From assembly GCF_021502675.1 (NCBI RefSeq), contig NZ_JAKFHA010000006.1, positions 226,530 through 288,116 of the forward strand: DNA of 61,587 nucleotides, written 5' to 3'. The stretch is from Yinghuangia soli. Its GTDB lineage: Bacteria; Actinomycetota; Actinomycetes; Streptomycetales; Streptomycetaceae. The translations under genes were made by a program, and so were the position numbers. Under the pieces are notes generated by a model. The model was not told the origin of the DNA. It made no database searches and worked only from the letters and a program-made list of their open reading frames with translations. Numbering within the stretch: the first letter of the stretch is position 1; every line of letters begins with the position of its first letter. Of this stretch, positions 33,768 through 42,121 are shown one piece after another.

Positions 33768-34925
33768 TCAGATTCCGGCGAGTGCCGCGATCCGCTCGCG
33801 CTGCAGCGTGCGCTGGCCGAAGAGCAGCGCCGAGGTGGTGGCGCGCTTCAGGTACAGGTGCGCGTCGTGCTCCCAGGTGAAGCCGACGCCGCCGTGCAGT
33901 TGGATGGTCTCCTCTGCGAGGTGCCGGTACGCCGCCGTCGCGGTCGTCATCGCCAGCGGTGCCATCAGGGCGAGTTCGCCGGCGCCCGGCGCGGCCGGGT
34001 CGACGTCCAGGCCCGCGGCCTCGGCCTCGGTGGCCGCCCACGCCGCGTAGTACAGCGCCGAACGGGCCGTCTCCAGCTGGACGTACATGTCCGCGCAGCG
34101 GTGCTTGATGCCCTGGAACGAGCCGATCTGGCGGCCGAACTGCACGCGGATCTTGGAGTATTCGACGGTCATGTCGAGGCACCGGTTCGCCCCGCCGACC
34201 GACTCGGCCGCGATCGCGACCTCGGTGAGCTGGCGGACCCTCTCCAGTGCGGCGGCAGTCGCCGCGCCGGGGGTGCCGACCAGGCGGGCCGGGGTGTCGG
34301 CGAAGTCCAGGCGGCCCTGGCGGCGGGTCTGGTCGAGGACCGGGAGCTGCGTACGGGTCAGCCCGGCCGCGTCCGCGGCGACCGCGAAGAGCGCGACCTC
34401 GCCGTCCAGGCGGGCGGCGACCAGGACCAGGTCGGCCAGCGCGCCGTCGATGACGTGGGTCTTGACGCCGTCCAGGCGGTATTCGCCCGCCGAGGTGACG
34501 GTCGCGGAGAGGGAGACCTCGGCGACGTCGCGGCTGCCGGGCTCGGCAAGGGCCAGGGTGGCGGTGGTGGTGCCTTCCGCGATGCCGGGCAGGTACTCGG
34601 CGCAGGCGGCCTCGTCGCCGCTGTGCACGAGGGCCGACGCGGCCATGACGGCCGAGGCGAGGAACGGCGACGGGTACAGGACCCGGCCCATCTCCTCCAG
34701 AGCGATGACGACCTCGGTGAAGGAGAAGCCGACGCCGCCGTACTCCTCGGGGATGCCCAGGCCGGCGAGTCCGGTCTGCTCGCACAGCCGGCGCCACACC
34801 GCGGCGTCGTAGCCGTGCTCGGTGACCATGCCGGCGCGGACCGCCGGGGAGTCGCTCGCCTTGTCGAGTGCGTCGCGGAGAGCGCTGCGGATCTCCTGTT
34901 GTTCCTCGCTGAACTCGACGTCCAT
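33768..34925 (-). CDS. Acyl-CoA dehydrogenase, beta-type
   Basis: This 385-residue protein begins MDVEFSEEQQ. It has the acyl-CoA dehydrogenase layout and ends with LHGGVGFTWEHDAHLYLKR, the form seen in non-catalytic subunits of steroid heteromeric dehydrogenases. I find no catalytic Glu in the helix-G or C-terminal position by eye. No catalytic-type partner is adjacent, so it may pair with another FadE of this window. It is divergent from an acyl-CoA synthetase gene, and operator site 4 lies 80 bp upstream in the shared promoter region. Confidence 0.75.
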   Translation of the reverse strand: MDVEFSEEQQEIRSALRDALDKASDSPAVRAGMVTEHGYDAAVWRRLCEQTGLAGLGIPEEYGGVGFSFTEVVIALEEMGRVLYPSPFLASAVMAASALVHSGDEAACAEYLPGIAEGTTTATLALAEPGSRDVAEVSLSATVTSAGEYRLDGVKTHVIDGALADLVLVAARLDGEVALFAVAADAAGLTRTQLPVLDQTRRQGRLDFADTPARLVGTPGAATAAALERVRQLTEVAIAAESVGGANRCLDMTVEYSKIRVQFGRQIGSFQGIKHRCADMYVQLETARSALYYAAWAATEAEAAGLDVDPAAPGAGELALMAPLAMTTATAAYRHLAEETIQLHGGVGFTWEHDAHLYLKRATTSALLFGQRTLQRERIAALAGI

Positions 34926-35004
34926 GGCACTGCTCCCTGACTGAATCCCGGACTGCGCGTCGCCCCCGGCCCCATTGCCGGTGCCGCGGCCCGGACACCA
35001 GTAT

Positions 35005-35019
35005 CTGACACACCGTCAC
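35005..35019. promoter_or_regulatory. Putative steroid-regulon operator, site 4
   Basis: The site reads CTGACACACCGTCAC and differs from the consensus only in the last base of the right half-site. It lies between the divergent fadE and fadD genes. Confidence 0.6.
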
Positions 35020-35115
35020 ATCATGCGAACATCGCCTTCGTCACACCCCCGAACCGTGGTGCCAGGGGCCCGATCCGTGCTGTTCTCGGAGGGGAGCCCG
35101 GCAGGAGGAGTCCTG

Positions 35116-36633
35116 ATGACCGTAGTCGCCGCAGTGTTGCGGGACGCCGCCCGACGCTTTCCGGAGCGCCGTGCGCTGGTCCAGGGCAGTACAGCGTTCA
35201 CCTACGCCGGCCTGGACGCGCTCGCGGACCAGGTCGCGGCCGGTCTCGCCAAGCGCGGCGTACGCTCCGGCGACCTGGCCGCGCTCGTACTGCCGTCCGG
35301 CCCGGAGTACGTCGTGGCGTACCTCGCGCTGGCCCGGCTCGGCGCGGTGACCACCGGCGTCGGCCCGCGCTACACCGCGGACGAGCGGGCCCGGGTCCTG
35401 GAGCAGGCGAAGCCCGAGCTCGTGATCGCCACCGAGGAGCTCGCCGAGGGCGTCCCGGGCGGGCTCGAACTGCTGCACTGCACGCCCGCCAAGCAGGCCT
35501 GCGACGTGTGGGGCGACCTGCGCCTGGACGCCATCCCGCCGGCGCCGCGCACCACCGGCATCGACGACCCCGACCTGCCCGAGACGGTGGTGTTCACCTC
35601 CGGCACGACCGGGACTCCCAAGGGCGCGCTGTTCACCTCGCGGCAGATCGCCGCGATCACCGAGATGGACACCGGCGGCCGGTGGGGCGAGGGCGGTCCG
35701 CAGCTCGTCGCCACCGGGCTGCCGCACGTCGGGTTCATGGCGAAGCTCGCCGGATACCTCAAGCTCGGCGCCACCATGCACGTGCTCGGCCGCTGGCGGG
35801 CCGAGGACGCCCTGCGCATCGTGGCGCGCGAGCGCATCCCGTACATCGGCGGCGTGGCGGCCCAGGTGTCGCTGCTCCTGCGCCGCCCGGAGTTCGACAG
35901 CTACGACTTCTCGTGCGTGAAGGGCCTGATCGTCGGGGCGGGTCCGTCCCCCGCACCGGTGGTGCGCGAGGCCCGGGAGCGCTTCGGGGCGGGCTACTCG
36001 ATCCGGTACTCCATGACCGAGTCGGGCGGCCTGGGCACGCTGACCTCGTTCGACGCACCCGACGAGGAAGCGCTGCACACCGTGGGCCGGCCGCGGCCCG
36101 GCACCGAGCTGGAGATCCGCGACCCGGACTCCGGACGGGTGCTGGGGACGGGCGAAGCCGGGCAGATATGCCTGCGCGCACCGTCCGTGATGGCCGGCTA
36201 CTGGCGGAACCCCGAGGACACCGCAAAGGCATTGGACGCCCAGGGATGGCTGCGCACCGGCGACCTGGGCGTGATCGACGAAATGGGATGTCTGCGGATT
36301 ACCGGTCGGATCTCCGACATGTATATCCGCGGTGGTTACAACGTCTTTCCGCTCGAGGTCGAGTCCGTCCTCCTGGCGCACCCTGCCGTCGCGTCCGTCG
36401 CGGTCACCCCGCGGCCCAGCGACGTCATGGGCGAGATCGGGGTGGCGGTCGTCGTGCCGAGGGCCGGTACGCCGGCCCCGACGCTGGAGGAGCTGCGCGC
36501 CTTCGCGGCGCCGCGGCTGGCGGCCTACAAGCTGCCCGAGGCGCTGCGGATCGTCGACGAGCTGCCGCTCACCGGGATGGACAAGGTCGACCGCAAGGCC
36601 CTCGCCGACCGCGAGCGCCGCGCGGATTTCTGA
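35116..36633 (+). CDS. Acyl-CoA synthetase, candidate for the FadD3 step
   Basis: This 505-residue adenylate-forming enzyme begins MTVVAAVLRD with AGGAGGAG upstream. The ATP-binding P-loop is FTSGTTGTPKGALFT (about 159-173), the A5-type segment is YSMTESGG, then GWLRTGDLGVIDEMGCLRITGR and the C-terminal catalytic lysine in GMDKVDRKAL. Mycobacterial FadD3 (507 residues) activates HIP with CoA, and this is the only AMP-forming synthetase among the HIP genes here, so it is a fair candidate. Its sequence is not especially close to the FadD3 I remember, so I give no symbol. It shares operator site 4 with the divergent fadE. Confidence 0.8.
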   Translation: MTVVAAVLRDAARRFPERRALVQGSTAFTYAGLDALADQVAAGLAKRGVRSGDLAALVLPSGPEYVVAYLALARLGAVTTGVGPRYTADERARVLEQAKPELVIATEELAEGVPGGLELLHCTPAKQACDVWGDLRLDAIPPAPRTTGIDDPDLPETVVFTSGTTGTPKGALFTSRQIAAITEMDTGGRWGEGGPQLVATGLPHVGFMAKLAGYLKLGATMHVLGRWRAEDALRIVARERIPYIGGVAAQVSLLLRRPEFDSYDFSCVKGLIVGAGPSPAPVVREARERFGAGYSIRYSMTESGGLGTLTSFDAPDEEALHTVGRPRPGTELEIRDPDSGRVLGTGEAGQICLRAPSVMAGYWRNPEDTAKALDAQGWLRTGDLGVIDEMGCLRITGRISDMYIRGGYNVFPLEVESVLLAHPAVASVAVTPRPSDVMGEIGVAVVVPRAGTPAPTLEELRAFAAPRLAAYKLPEALRIVDELPLTGMDKVDRKALADRERRADF

Positions 36634-36829
36634 AGCAGGCGTTTGAGCTGCCGGAGTCGTGGGGCAACGCTCCGCAAGGCAAAACCCTCCGGCTGGGAGA
36701 CCCCCTTTGACCGGCGGCTTCTTCGAAAAATATTGACCAAGTCACCAGAAATCCCCATGATCGGACAGAAATGCAAGACCACGGGGAGATGAGACGGTAG
36801 ACAGTCCTGACGTCCCATCAGCAAGCTAA

Positions 36830-36844
36830 CTGACTGACCGTCAG
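36830..36844. promoter_or_regulatory. Putative steroid-regulon operator, site 5
   Basis: The site reads CTGACTGACCGTCAG with perfect half-sites and the consensus CCG, 46 bp upstream of the ADP-forming acyl-CoA synthetase gene. The 257-bp gap around it shows no gene. Confidence 0.8.
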
Positions 36845-36890
36845 GTCAGAGGATCACTGATGGATCGAAAGACGAGGGACGGGCCAGACG

Positions 36891-39092
36891 ATGCTTCGTG
36901 ACAGCAGGCAACAGCACGCTCCGGGACACGCCCGTACCGGTTCCGCGAGCCCGAGCCCCGTCGACCGGACCCTCCCGGTCGACGTCACCGGCAGGCCGCT
37001 GCAATTGCGGCCCGCCGACCTCGACCGGTTCTTCCGGCCGCGCACCGTCGCGGTCATCGGCGCCTCGGACACCGAGGGCCGCCCCGGCGCCCGCATCACC
37101 GCGCAACTGCGGGCGTGGTCCGACCGCGTCGGGGCGCGGATGTTCCCGGTCAACCCCAAGCACGCCGAGATCGGCGGGCAGGTCTGCCACCCCGACATCG
37201 CCTCCGTACCCGAGGTGGTCGATCTCGCGGTGATCCTGGTCGGCGACCCGCAGGAAGTGCTGGCCGACCTGGCCGCCGCGGGCGTCGCCTTCGCCGTCGT
37301 CTTCGCGGCCGGCTTCGCCGAATCCGGCGAGGCGGGCGCCGAGGCGCAGCGGCGGCTGGCCGAACTGACCGCAGGCGGACCGCTGCGGCTGCTCGGCCCG
37401 AACACCAACCTCAACGCCTTCGAGGAGTTCCGCGAGGACCTGGAAGGCCCCTCGATCGCGCTCATCACGCAGAGCGGCCACCAGGGCCGGCCGGTCTTCG
37501 CGTCCCAGGAGATCGGCGTCAAGGTCTCGCACTGGGCCCCGGTGGGCAACGAGGCGGACCTGGAAACCGCGGACTTCATCCGGTACTTCGCCGACCAGCC
37601 CGAGGTCGGCGTGATCGCCGCGTACATCGAGGGCTTCAAGGACGGGCGCACCTTCGCGCTGGCCGCCGACTACGCGGCCCAGCAGCGCAAGCCGATCGTC
37701 CTGGTCAAGGTCGGCCGCACCGAGTCCGGCGCGAAGATGGCCGCGTCGCACACCGGCAAGCTCACCGGCAAGGACCGCGTCGCGTCCGCGGTGTTCCGGC
37801 AGTTCGGCGTCACGCGCGTCGACGGCCTGGACGAACTCATCGACACCTCGCAGATGTTCGCCCGCACCACGCGGCCGAAGGCGAACGGCGTCTGCGTCTA
37901 CTCGATCTCCGGCGGGACCGGCGCGCACATGGCCGACCTGGCGGCGGCCGAGGGCCTGGAGCTCCCGCAGCTCGCGAACGGCACGCAGGAGTCGCTGCGC
38001 GAGTGGATCCCGGGCTACCTGACCATCTCCAACCCGGTGGACAACGGCGGCCACCCGGCCGGCGACGAGCGCGGCCGCAAGATCATCGACGCGATCCTCG
38101 CGGACCCGGGCATCGGGGTCCTGGTGTGTCCCATCACCGGCGCGTTCCCGCCCATGAGCGACAAGCTCGCCCAGGACCTGGTCGACGCGGCGGAGGCGAC
38201 GGACAAGGTCGTGTGCGTGATCTGGGGCTCGCCGGTAGGCGACGAGTCCGCCTACCGCGACATTCTGCTCAAATCCCACCGAATCGTTGTCTTCCGGACG
38301 TTCGGCAACTGCGTGAAGGCGCTCAAGGCGTACTTCGACTACCACCGTTTCCGGGACAACTACACCTCGCCGTTCGACGACGTGGCGCGCACCGCGTCGC
38401 CCGCCGCGGCCAAGGCCCGCCGGCTGCTCACCACCGGCAAGCCGCTCTCCGAGCACTCCGCCAAGCAGCTGCTGCGCACGTACGGCATCCGCGTGCCGCG
38501 CGAGCAGCTGGTCACCTCGGCGGCCGCCGCGGTGCGCGCCGCGGGGCTGATCGGCTACCCCGTGGTGATGAAGGCGTGCGCTCCGCAGCTGCCGCACAAG
38601 AGCGACCTCGGGCTGGTCAAGCTCGGACTGCGCTCGGCCAGCCAGGTGCGCGACGCGTACCGCGAGATAGTCGACGCGGCGCGCGACAACGGCGCCGGGC
38701 GCCTGGAAGGCGTGCTGGTGTGCCAGCAGGTCGACAAGGGCGTCGAGATGGTCGTCGGCATCTCGCACGACGACCTGTTCGGGCCGACCGTGACGGTGGG
38801 CCTGGGCGGGATCTTCGTCGAGGTCTTCGACGACATCGCCATCGGCGTACCGCCGTTCGGCCCGGTCGAGGTACGCCGCATGCTCGGCGAACTGCGCGGC
38901 CTCAAGTGCCTGCAGGGCATGCGCGGGCAGCCGCCCGCCGACCTCGACGCGCTGGTCGACGTGGTCATGCGGGTCCAGCGCATGGCCCTGGAGCTCGGCG
39001 ACGACCTGGTCGAGCTGGACATCAACCCGCTCATGGTCATGCCGCGCGGCGGCGGCACGGTGGCCCTGGACGCGCTGGCCATCCCGCGATGA
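36891..39092 (+). CDS. ADP-forming acyl-CoA synthetase (fused subunits)
   Basis: This 733-residue protein begins MLRDSRQQHA. Residues about 40-140 form a CoA-binding Rossmann domain (RTVAVIGASDTEGRPG). Residues 180-480 are two flavodoxin-like ligase domains with the phosphohistidine motif ASHTGKLTG (His287). Residues about 510-733 form an ATP-grasp domain (GYPVVMKACAPQLPHKSDLGLV). These enzymes convert an acyl-CoA, ADP and phosphate to the acid and ATP, or the reverse. It is expressed with an enoyl-CoA hydratase 75 bp downstream and lies behind operator site 5, so it should serve the steroid pathway. The substrate is unknown. Confidence 0.82.
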   Translation: MLRDSRQQHAPGHARTGSASPSPVDRTLPVDVTGRPLQLRPADLDRFFRPRTVAVIGASDTEGRPGARITAQLRAWSDRVGARMFPVNPKHAEIGGQVCHPDIASVPEVVDLAVILVGDPQEVLADLAAAGVAFAVVFAAGFAESGEAGAEAQRRLAELTAGGPLRLLGPNTNLNAFEEFREDLEGPSIALITQSGHQGRPVFASQEIGVKVSHWAPVGNEADLETADFIRYFADQPEVGVIAAYIEGFKDGRTFALAADYAAQQRKPIVLVKVGRTESGAKMAASHTGKLTGKDRVASAVFRQFGVTRVDGLDELIDTSQMFARTTRPKANGVCVYSISGGTGAHMADLAAAEGLELPQLANGTQESLREWIPGYLTISNPVDNGGHPAGDERGRKIIDAILADPGIGVLVCPITGAFPPMSDKLAQDLVDAAEATDKVVCVIWGSPVGDESAYRDILLKSHRIVVFRTFGNCVKALKAYFDYHRFRDNYTSPFDDVARTASPAAAKARRLLTTGKPLSEHSAKQLLRTYGIRVPREQLVTSAAAAVRAAGLIGYPVVMKACAPQLPHKSDLGLVKLGLRSASQVRDAYREIVDAARDNGAGRLEGVLVCQQVDKGVEMVVGISHDDLFGPTVTVGLGGIFVEVFDDIAIGVPPFGPVEVRRMLGELRGLKCLQGMRGQPPADLDALVDVVMRVQRMALELGDDLVELDINPLMVMPRGGGTVALDALAIPR

Positions 39093-39167
39093 CATCCCGC
39101 GTTGATCCGCAGCCGCGGACAGCGACCCACGCAGTCTGACGAAGTCCCGAAAGGAACGACCCCCACG

Positions 39168-40031
39168 ATGAGTGCGACCCCCGAGACGACCGAGCCGGAG
39201 CTGCTCCACCGCGTCGAGAACGGCGTCCTGTGGATCACCCTGAACCGCCCCAAGGCCAGCAACGCCATCACCTGGGACCAGCGCGAGACCATCATCACGC
39301 TGCTCGGCGAGGCGTCCGCGAACGAGGCGGTGCGCGCGGTCGTGCTCGGCGCGGCGGGCGAGAAGCACTTCTGCACCGGCATGGACCTGCGCAGCTCGCC
39401 GGGCACCAAGTCGCTGCTCGCGGACGCCGCACCGGCCGAGGAGGGCGCGCCCCAGCCGCCCGCCCGGCCGACCGGTTACGCATCGCGCATGATGAAGAAC
39501 GGCGTGCTGCGGCTGACCACCGCGGTGCTGGAGTGCGAGAAGCCGGTCATCGCGGCGATCAACGGCACCACGGCCGGCTACGGCATGAGCCTGGCGCTGG
39601 CCTGCGACCTGGTAATCGCGGCGGACACCGCGCGGTTCATCCAGATCTTCACCCGCCGCGGCCTGATCCCGGACGGCGGCAGCGCCTACCTGCTGCCGCG
39701 CCTGGTCGGTCCGCAGAAGGCGAAGGAGCTCATGTTCTTCGGCGACGACCTGCCGGCCGCCGAGGCGCTGCGCATCGGCGTCGTCAACAAGGTCGTGGCG
39801 GCCGACGAGCTGGCGGCCACCGTCAAGGAGTGGGCCGAGCGCCTGGCCACCGGCCCGACCCGGGCCCTGGCCATCACCAAGCGCCTGGTCAACCGCTCGC
39901 TGGACAGCGACCGCGCGACCGCCTTCGGCGAGGAGGCGGACTCGGTGGAGCTCAACATGACCACCCGGGATGCCAACGAGGGCGTGGCGAGCCTGATGGA
40001 GCGCCGCAAGCCGGAGTACTACGGCTGGTGA
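39168..40031 (+). CDS. Enoyl-CoA hydratase/isomerase family protein
   Basis: I start this 287-residue protein at ATG 39168 (MSATPETTEP) behind AAGGAACG. Crotonase motifs are NRPKASNAITWDQR, HFCTGMDLRSS for the first oxyanion-hole segment and INGTTAGYGMSLALACDLVI for the second, with RRGLIPDGGSAYLLPRLVG carrying the position of one catalytic Glu, here Asp. An insert of about 35 residues rich in Pro and Ala follows the first segment. It is the second gene of the operon with the ADP-forming synthetase, and its substrate is probably an unsaturated acyl-CoA of the steroid pathway. Confidence 0.8.
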   Translation: MSATPETTEPELLHRVENGVLWITLNRPKASNAITWDQRETIITLLGEASANEAVRAVVLGAAGEKHFCTGMDLRSSPGTKSLLADAAPAEEGAPQPPARPTGYASRMMKNGVLRLTTAVLECEKPVIAAINGTTAGYGMSLALACDLVIAADTARFIQIFTRRGLIPDGGSAYLLPRLVGPQKAKELMFFGDDLPAAEALRIGVVNKVVAADELAATVKEWAERLATGPTRALAITKRLVNRSLDSDRATAFGEEADSVELNMTTRDANEGVASLMERRKPEYYGW

Positions 40032-40182
40032 CGCCTCCCGCAGCCGCGGCGGCCGGATCCGAGGGGTCCGGCGGCCGCGGCCGCGAGGTGTCCGCTTGCC
40101 GGCCGGGAGGTGGGTCGACGGGGTCGAACCGGCCCCGCCGAGCACCCGCGTCCCGACCCGATTCCCTTGCTCGACAAGTCAA

Positions 40183-40197
40183 CTGACTATCCGTCAG
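40183..40197. promoter_or_regulatory. Putative steroid-regulon operator, site 6
   Basis: The site reads CTGACTATCCGTCAG with perfect half-sites and the consensus CCG, 101 bp upstream of the flavin reductase gene. The 267-bp gap around it shows no gene. Confidence 0.8.
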
Positions 40198-40298
40198 ATG
40201 TGACGCACGCCCTGTCGCTTTTTGATTGACGCAAGGATTTTGGCTGGCATAGCTTCTCAGGGCCGCCACTCGACTCCGACGATTCTCTGCGAGGACCC

Positions 40299-40805
40299 AT
40301 GGGCCAGCTCGACGCTCCCGCCGTCGACTCCGCCGCGTTCCGGCACGTGCTCGGGCACTTCTGCAGCGGCGTCACGATCATCACGGCGCAGGACGGCGAG
40401 GCCCCGGTCGGCTTCGCCTGCCAGTCCTTCTCGGCGCTCTCGCTGGACCCGCCGCTGGTGACGTTCTTCGTGGCCAAGACCTCGACCACCTGGCCGCGCA
40501 TCCAGCCGGGCGGCAAGTTCTGCGTCAACGTGCTGGCCGACGACCAGGAGCAGCTGTGCCGCGGCTTCGCGGTCAGCGGCGCGGACAAGTTCGCCGGCGT
40601 CGCGTACAAGCCCGCCCCGGCCACCGGCTCGCCGCTGCTGGAAGGCACCCTGGCGTACATCGACTGCACGCTGGAGCAGGTCGTGGACGGCGGCGACCAC
40701 GAGATCGTCATCGGCCGCGTGCAGGCGCTCGAGGCGCCGCGCGAGGACGCCGGCCCGCTGCTGTTCTACAAGGGCAAGTTCGGGCACCCGGCGCAGAACG
40801 CCTGA
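40299..40805 (+). CDS. HsaB-like flavin reductase
   Basis: This 168-residue protein begins MGQLDAPAVD. It matches the flavin reductase domain of two-component monooxygenases: FRHVLGHFCSGVTIITAQDG, VGFACQSFSALSLDPPLV, GGKFCVNVLADDQE, KFAGV, LAYIDCTLEQVVDGGDHEIVIGRV. HsaB of mycobacteria (about 187 residues) reads very similarly and supplies reduced flavin to the hydroxylase HsaA in A/B-ring degradation. No hsaA, hsaC or hsaD is in this window, so its partner must be elsewhere or different. It stands alone behind operator site 6. Confidence 0.8.
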   Translation: MGQLDAPAVDSAAFRHVLGHFCSGVTIITAQDGEAPVGFACQSFSALSLDPPLVTFFVAKTSTTWPRIQPGGKFCVNVLADDQEQLCRGFAVSGADKFAGVAYKPAPATGSPLLEGTLAYIDCTLEQVVDGGDHEIVIGRVQALEAPREDAGPLLFYKGKFGHPAQNA

Positions 40806-40894
40806 CCTCCGCTCCTCCCGGATCCCGGTCTCCCCGGATCTTCGACTCCCCGGCTCCCGGGCCGCCTCCGCAGGCGGTCCGCCCCCGAGTCCCG

Positions 40895-40928
40895 TAGGCC
40901 CCGGACGCGCTCGCCGCTCCGGGGCCTA
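40895..40928. terminator. Hairpin downstream of flavin reductase
   Basis: TAGGCCCCGGA (40895-40905) pairs with TCCGGGGCCTA (40918-40928). It separates the flavin reductase from the lipoprotein genes. Confidence 0.7.
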
Positions 40929-41052
40929 TGCGCGTCCGGGGGCGTTCCGAAGGCGGGACTTCCGGCCCGAAAACGAGGGACTACCCGCGCGACCAAGATC
41001 CAGAGCGGCTGTTACGTTGCAAATCCCCCACCGTCCCCCTTGGGAGATTTCG

Positions 41053-42063
41053 ATGCGCAAGCACCTGCTCGGCACGGCCGTCGGTGCCATGTCCCTGGCC
41101 CTGCTCCTGGCCGGCTGCTCAGGCGGCTCGGACGACCCGGAGAGCACCGCAGGCAGCGCGTCCGGCACGCCGACCGGCGAGGCCTCCCCCGCGCCGTCCG
41201 GCACCGCCGCGGACAGCACTGCCGCGTCCGGCAGTTCGGCCGCCAAGGCGCAGAGCCCGGCGGTCGCCGCACTCGCCGCGAAGCTCGGTTCGTCCCGGAC
41301 CAAGCTGGCCGCGGTCACCTCCGTGGAGATGAAGATGACGCAGGTCATCGACGGGCAGCGGACCTTCGACATCGACGCCGAGTCGCGGTTCGCGCCGGAC
41401 AACGTGGCCCGCATGACGATGACGTACGACGCCAAGTTCCTGTCCCAGCTGCGCGGCACGCGTGTCACCGAGCCGATGAGCATAGAGACGCTCGTCACAC
41501 CGACCGCCATGTACATGAACCTCGGACCGGAGGCGGCTGCCAAGAACGGCGCCCCCTGGGTCAAGCTCGACGCCGAGGAAATGCGCAAGGCGGACAAGAC
41601 CGGTGCCGTCGAGCAGTACCAGAAGATGGCGGAGGAGGGCAGCGGCGGGCAGCAGGACCCGGCCGCGCAGCTCGCCCTGCTGCAAAAGTCGGGCGACATC
41701 AAGGAGATCGGCGAGGAGACTGTCGGCGGGGTCAAGACCACGCATTACAAGGGCGTCGTGGACTTGCCGCTGCTGCAGGCGAACAACGCCGCGAGCCTGG
41801 GCCTGCAGGACAAGGACTACAAGCAGCTGAGCGACCTGTTCTCGAAGATGGGGGTGCGCGAGGCGGGCATCGACCTGTGGATCGGCGCCGACCAGCTGCC
41901 GGTGAAGCAGACCACCACGATCACGGTGAAGGCCAAGGGCCAGACCGCCGAGGTGGCCACCACGGTCGAGTACGTGAAGTGGAACGTCCCGGTCGACGTC
42001 ACGCCGCCGCCCGCGGGACAGACGGTGTCCATCACGGACCTGATCGCACGAGGCAAAATGTAG
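41053..42063 (+). CDS. Lipoprotein, LppX/LprAFG-like, copy 1
   Basis: This 336-residue protein starts at ATG 41053 (MRKHLLGTAV), which gives a proper lipoprotein signal with LLLAGC and Cys22 as the lipidation site. A Ser/Thr/Ala-rich spacer follows, then a domain of about 260 residues with the pattern KMTQVIDGQRTFDIDAESRF, MTMTYDAKFL and a C-terminal segment GIDLWIGADQLPVKQTTTIT. This resembles LprG/LppX-type lipid-binding lipoproteins or related DUF families. It is followed 58 bp later by a paralogue. There is no steroid operator, although surface lipoproteins could help lipid uptake. Confidence 0.7.
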   Translation: MRKHLLGTAVGAMSLALLLAGCSGGSDDPESTAGSASGTPTGEASPAPSGTAADSTAASGSSAAKAQSPAVAALAAKLGSSRTKLAAVTSVEMKMTQVIDGQRTFDIDAESRFAPDNVARMTMTYDAKFLSQLRGTRVTEPMSIETLVTPTAMYMNLGPEAAAKNGAPWVKLDAEEMRKADKTGAVEQYQKMAEEGSGGQQDPAAQLALLQKSGDIKEIGEETVGGVKTTHYKGVVDLPLLQANNAASLGLQDKDYKQLSDLFSKMGVREAGIDLWIGADQLPVKQTTTITVKAKGQTAEVATTVEYVKWNVPVDVTPPPAGQTVSITDLIARGKM

Positions 42064-42121
42064 TCCGGTCGGATTCGTGATCCGACCATCAGCTTTCCAC
42101 TTTCTTCCCGGGAGCCTTCCA

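Noticed and set aside
36846-40145. Very long minus-strand open frame of about 1,100 residues
   Set aside because: It is antisense to the ADP-forming synthetase and hydratase genes and its composition is rich in Arg, Gly, Ala and Val without motifs, as expected of a shadow in DNA of this GC content.
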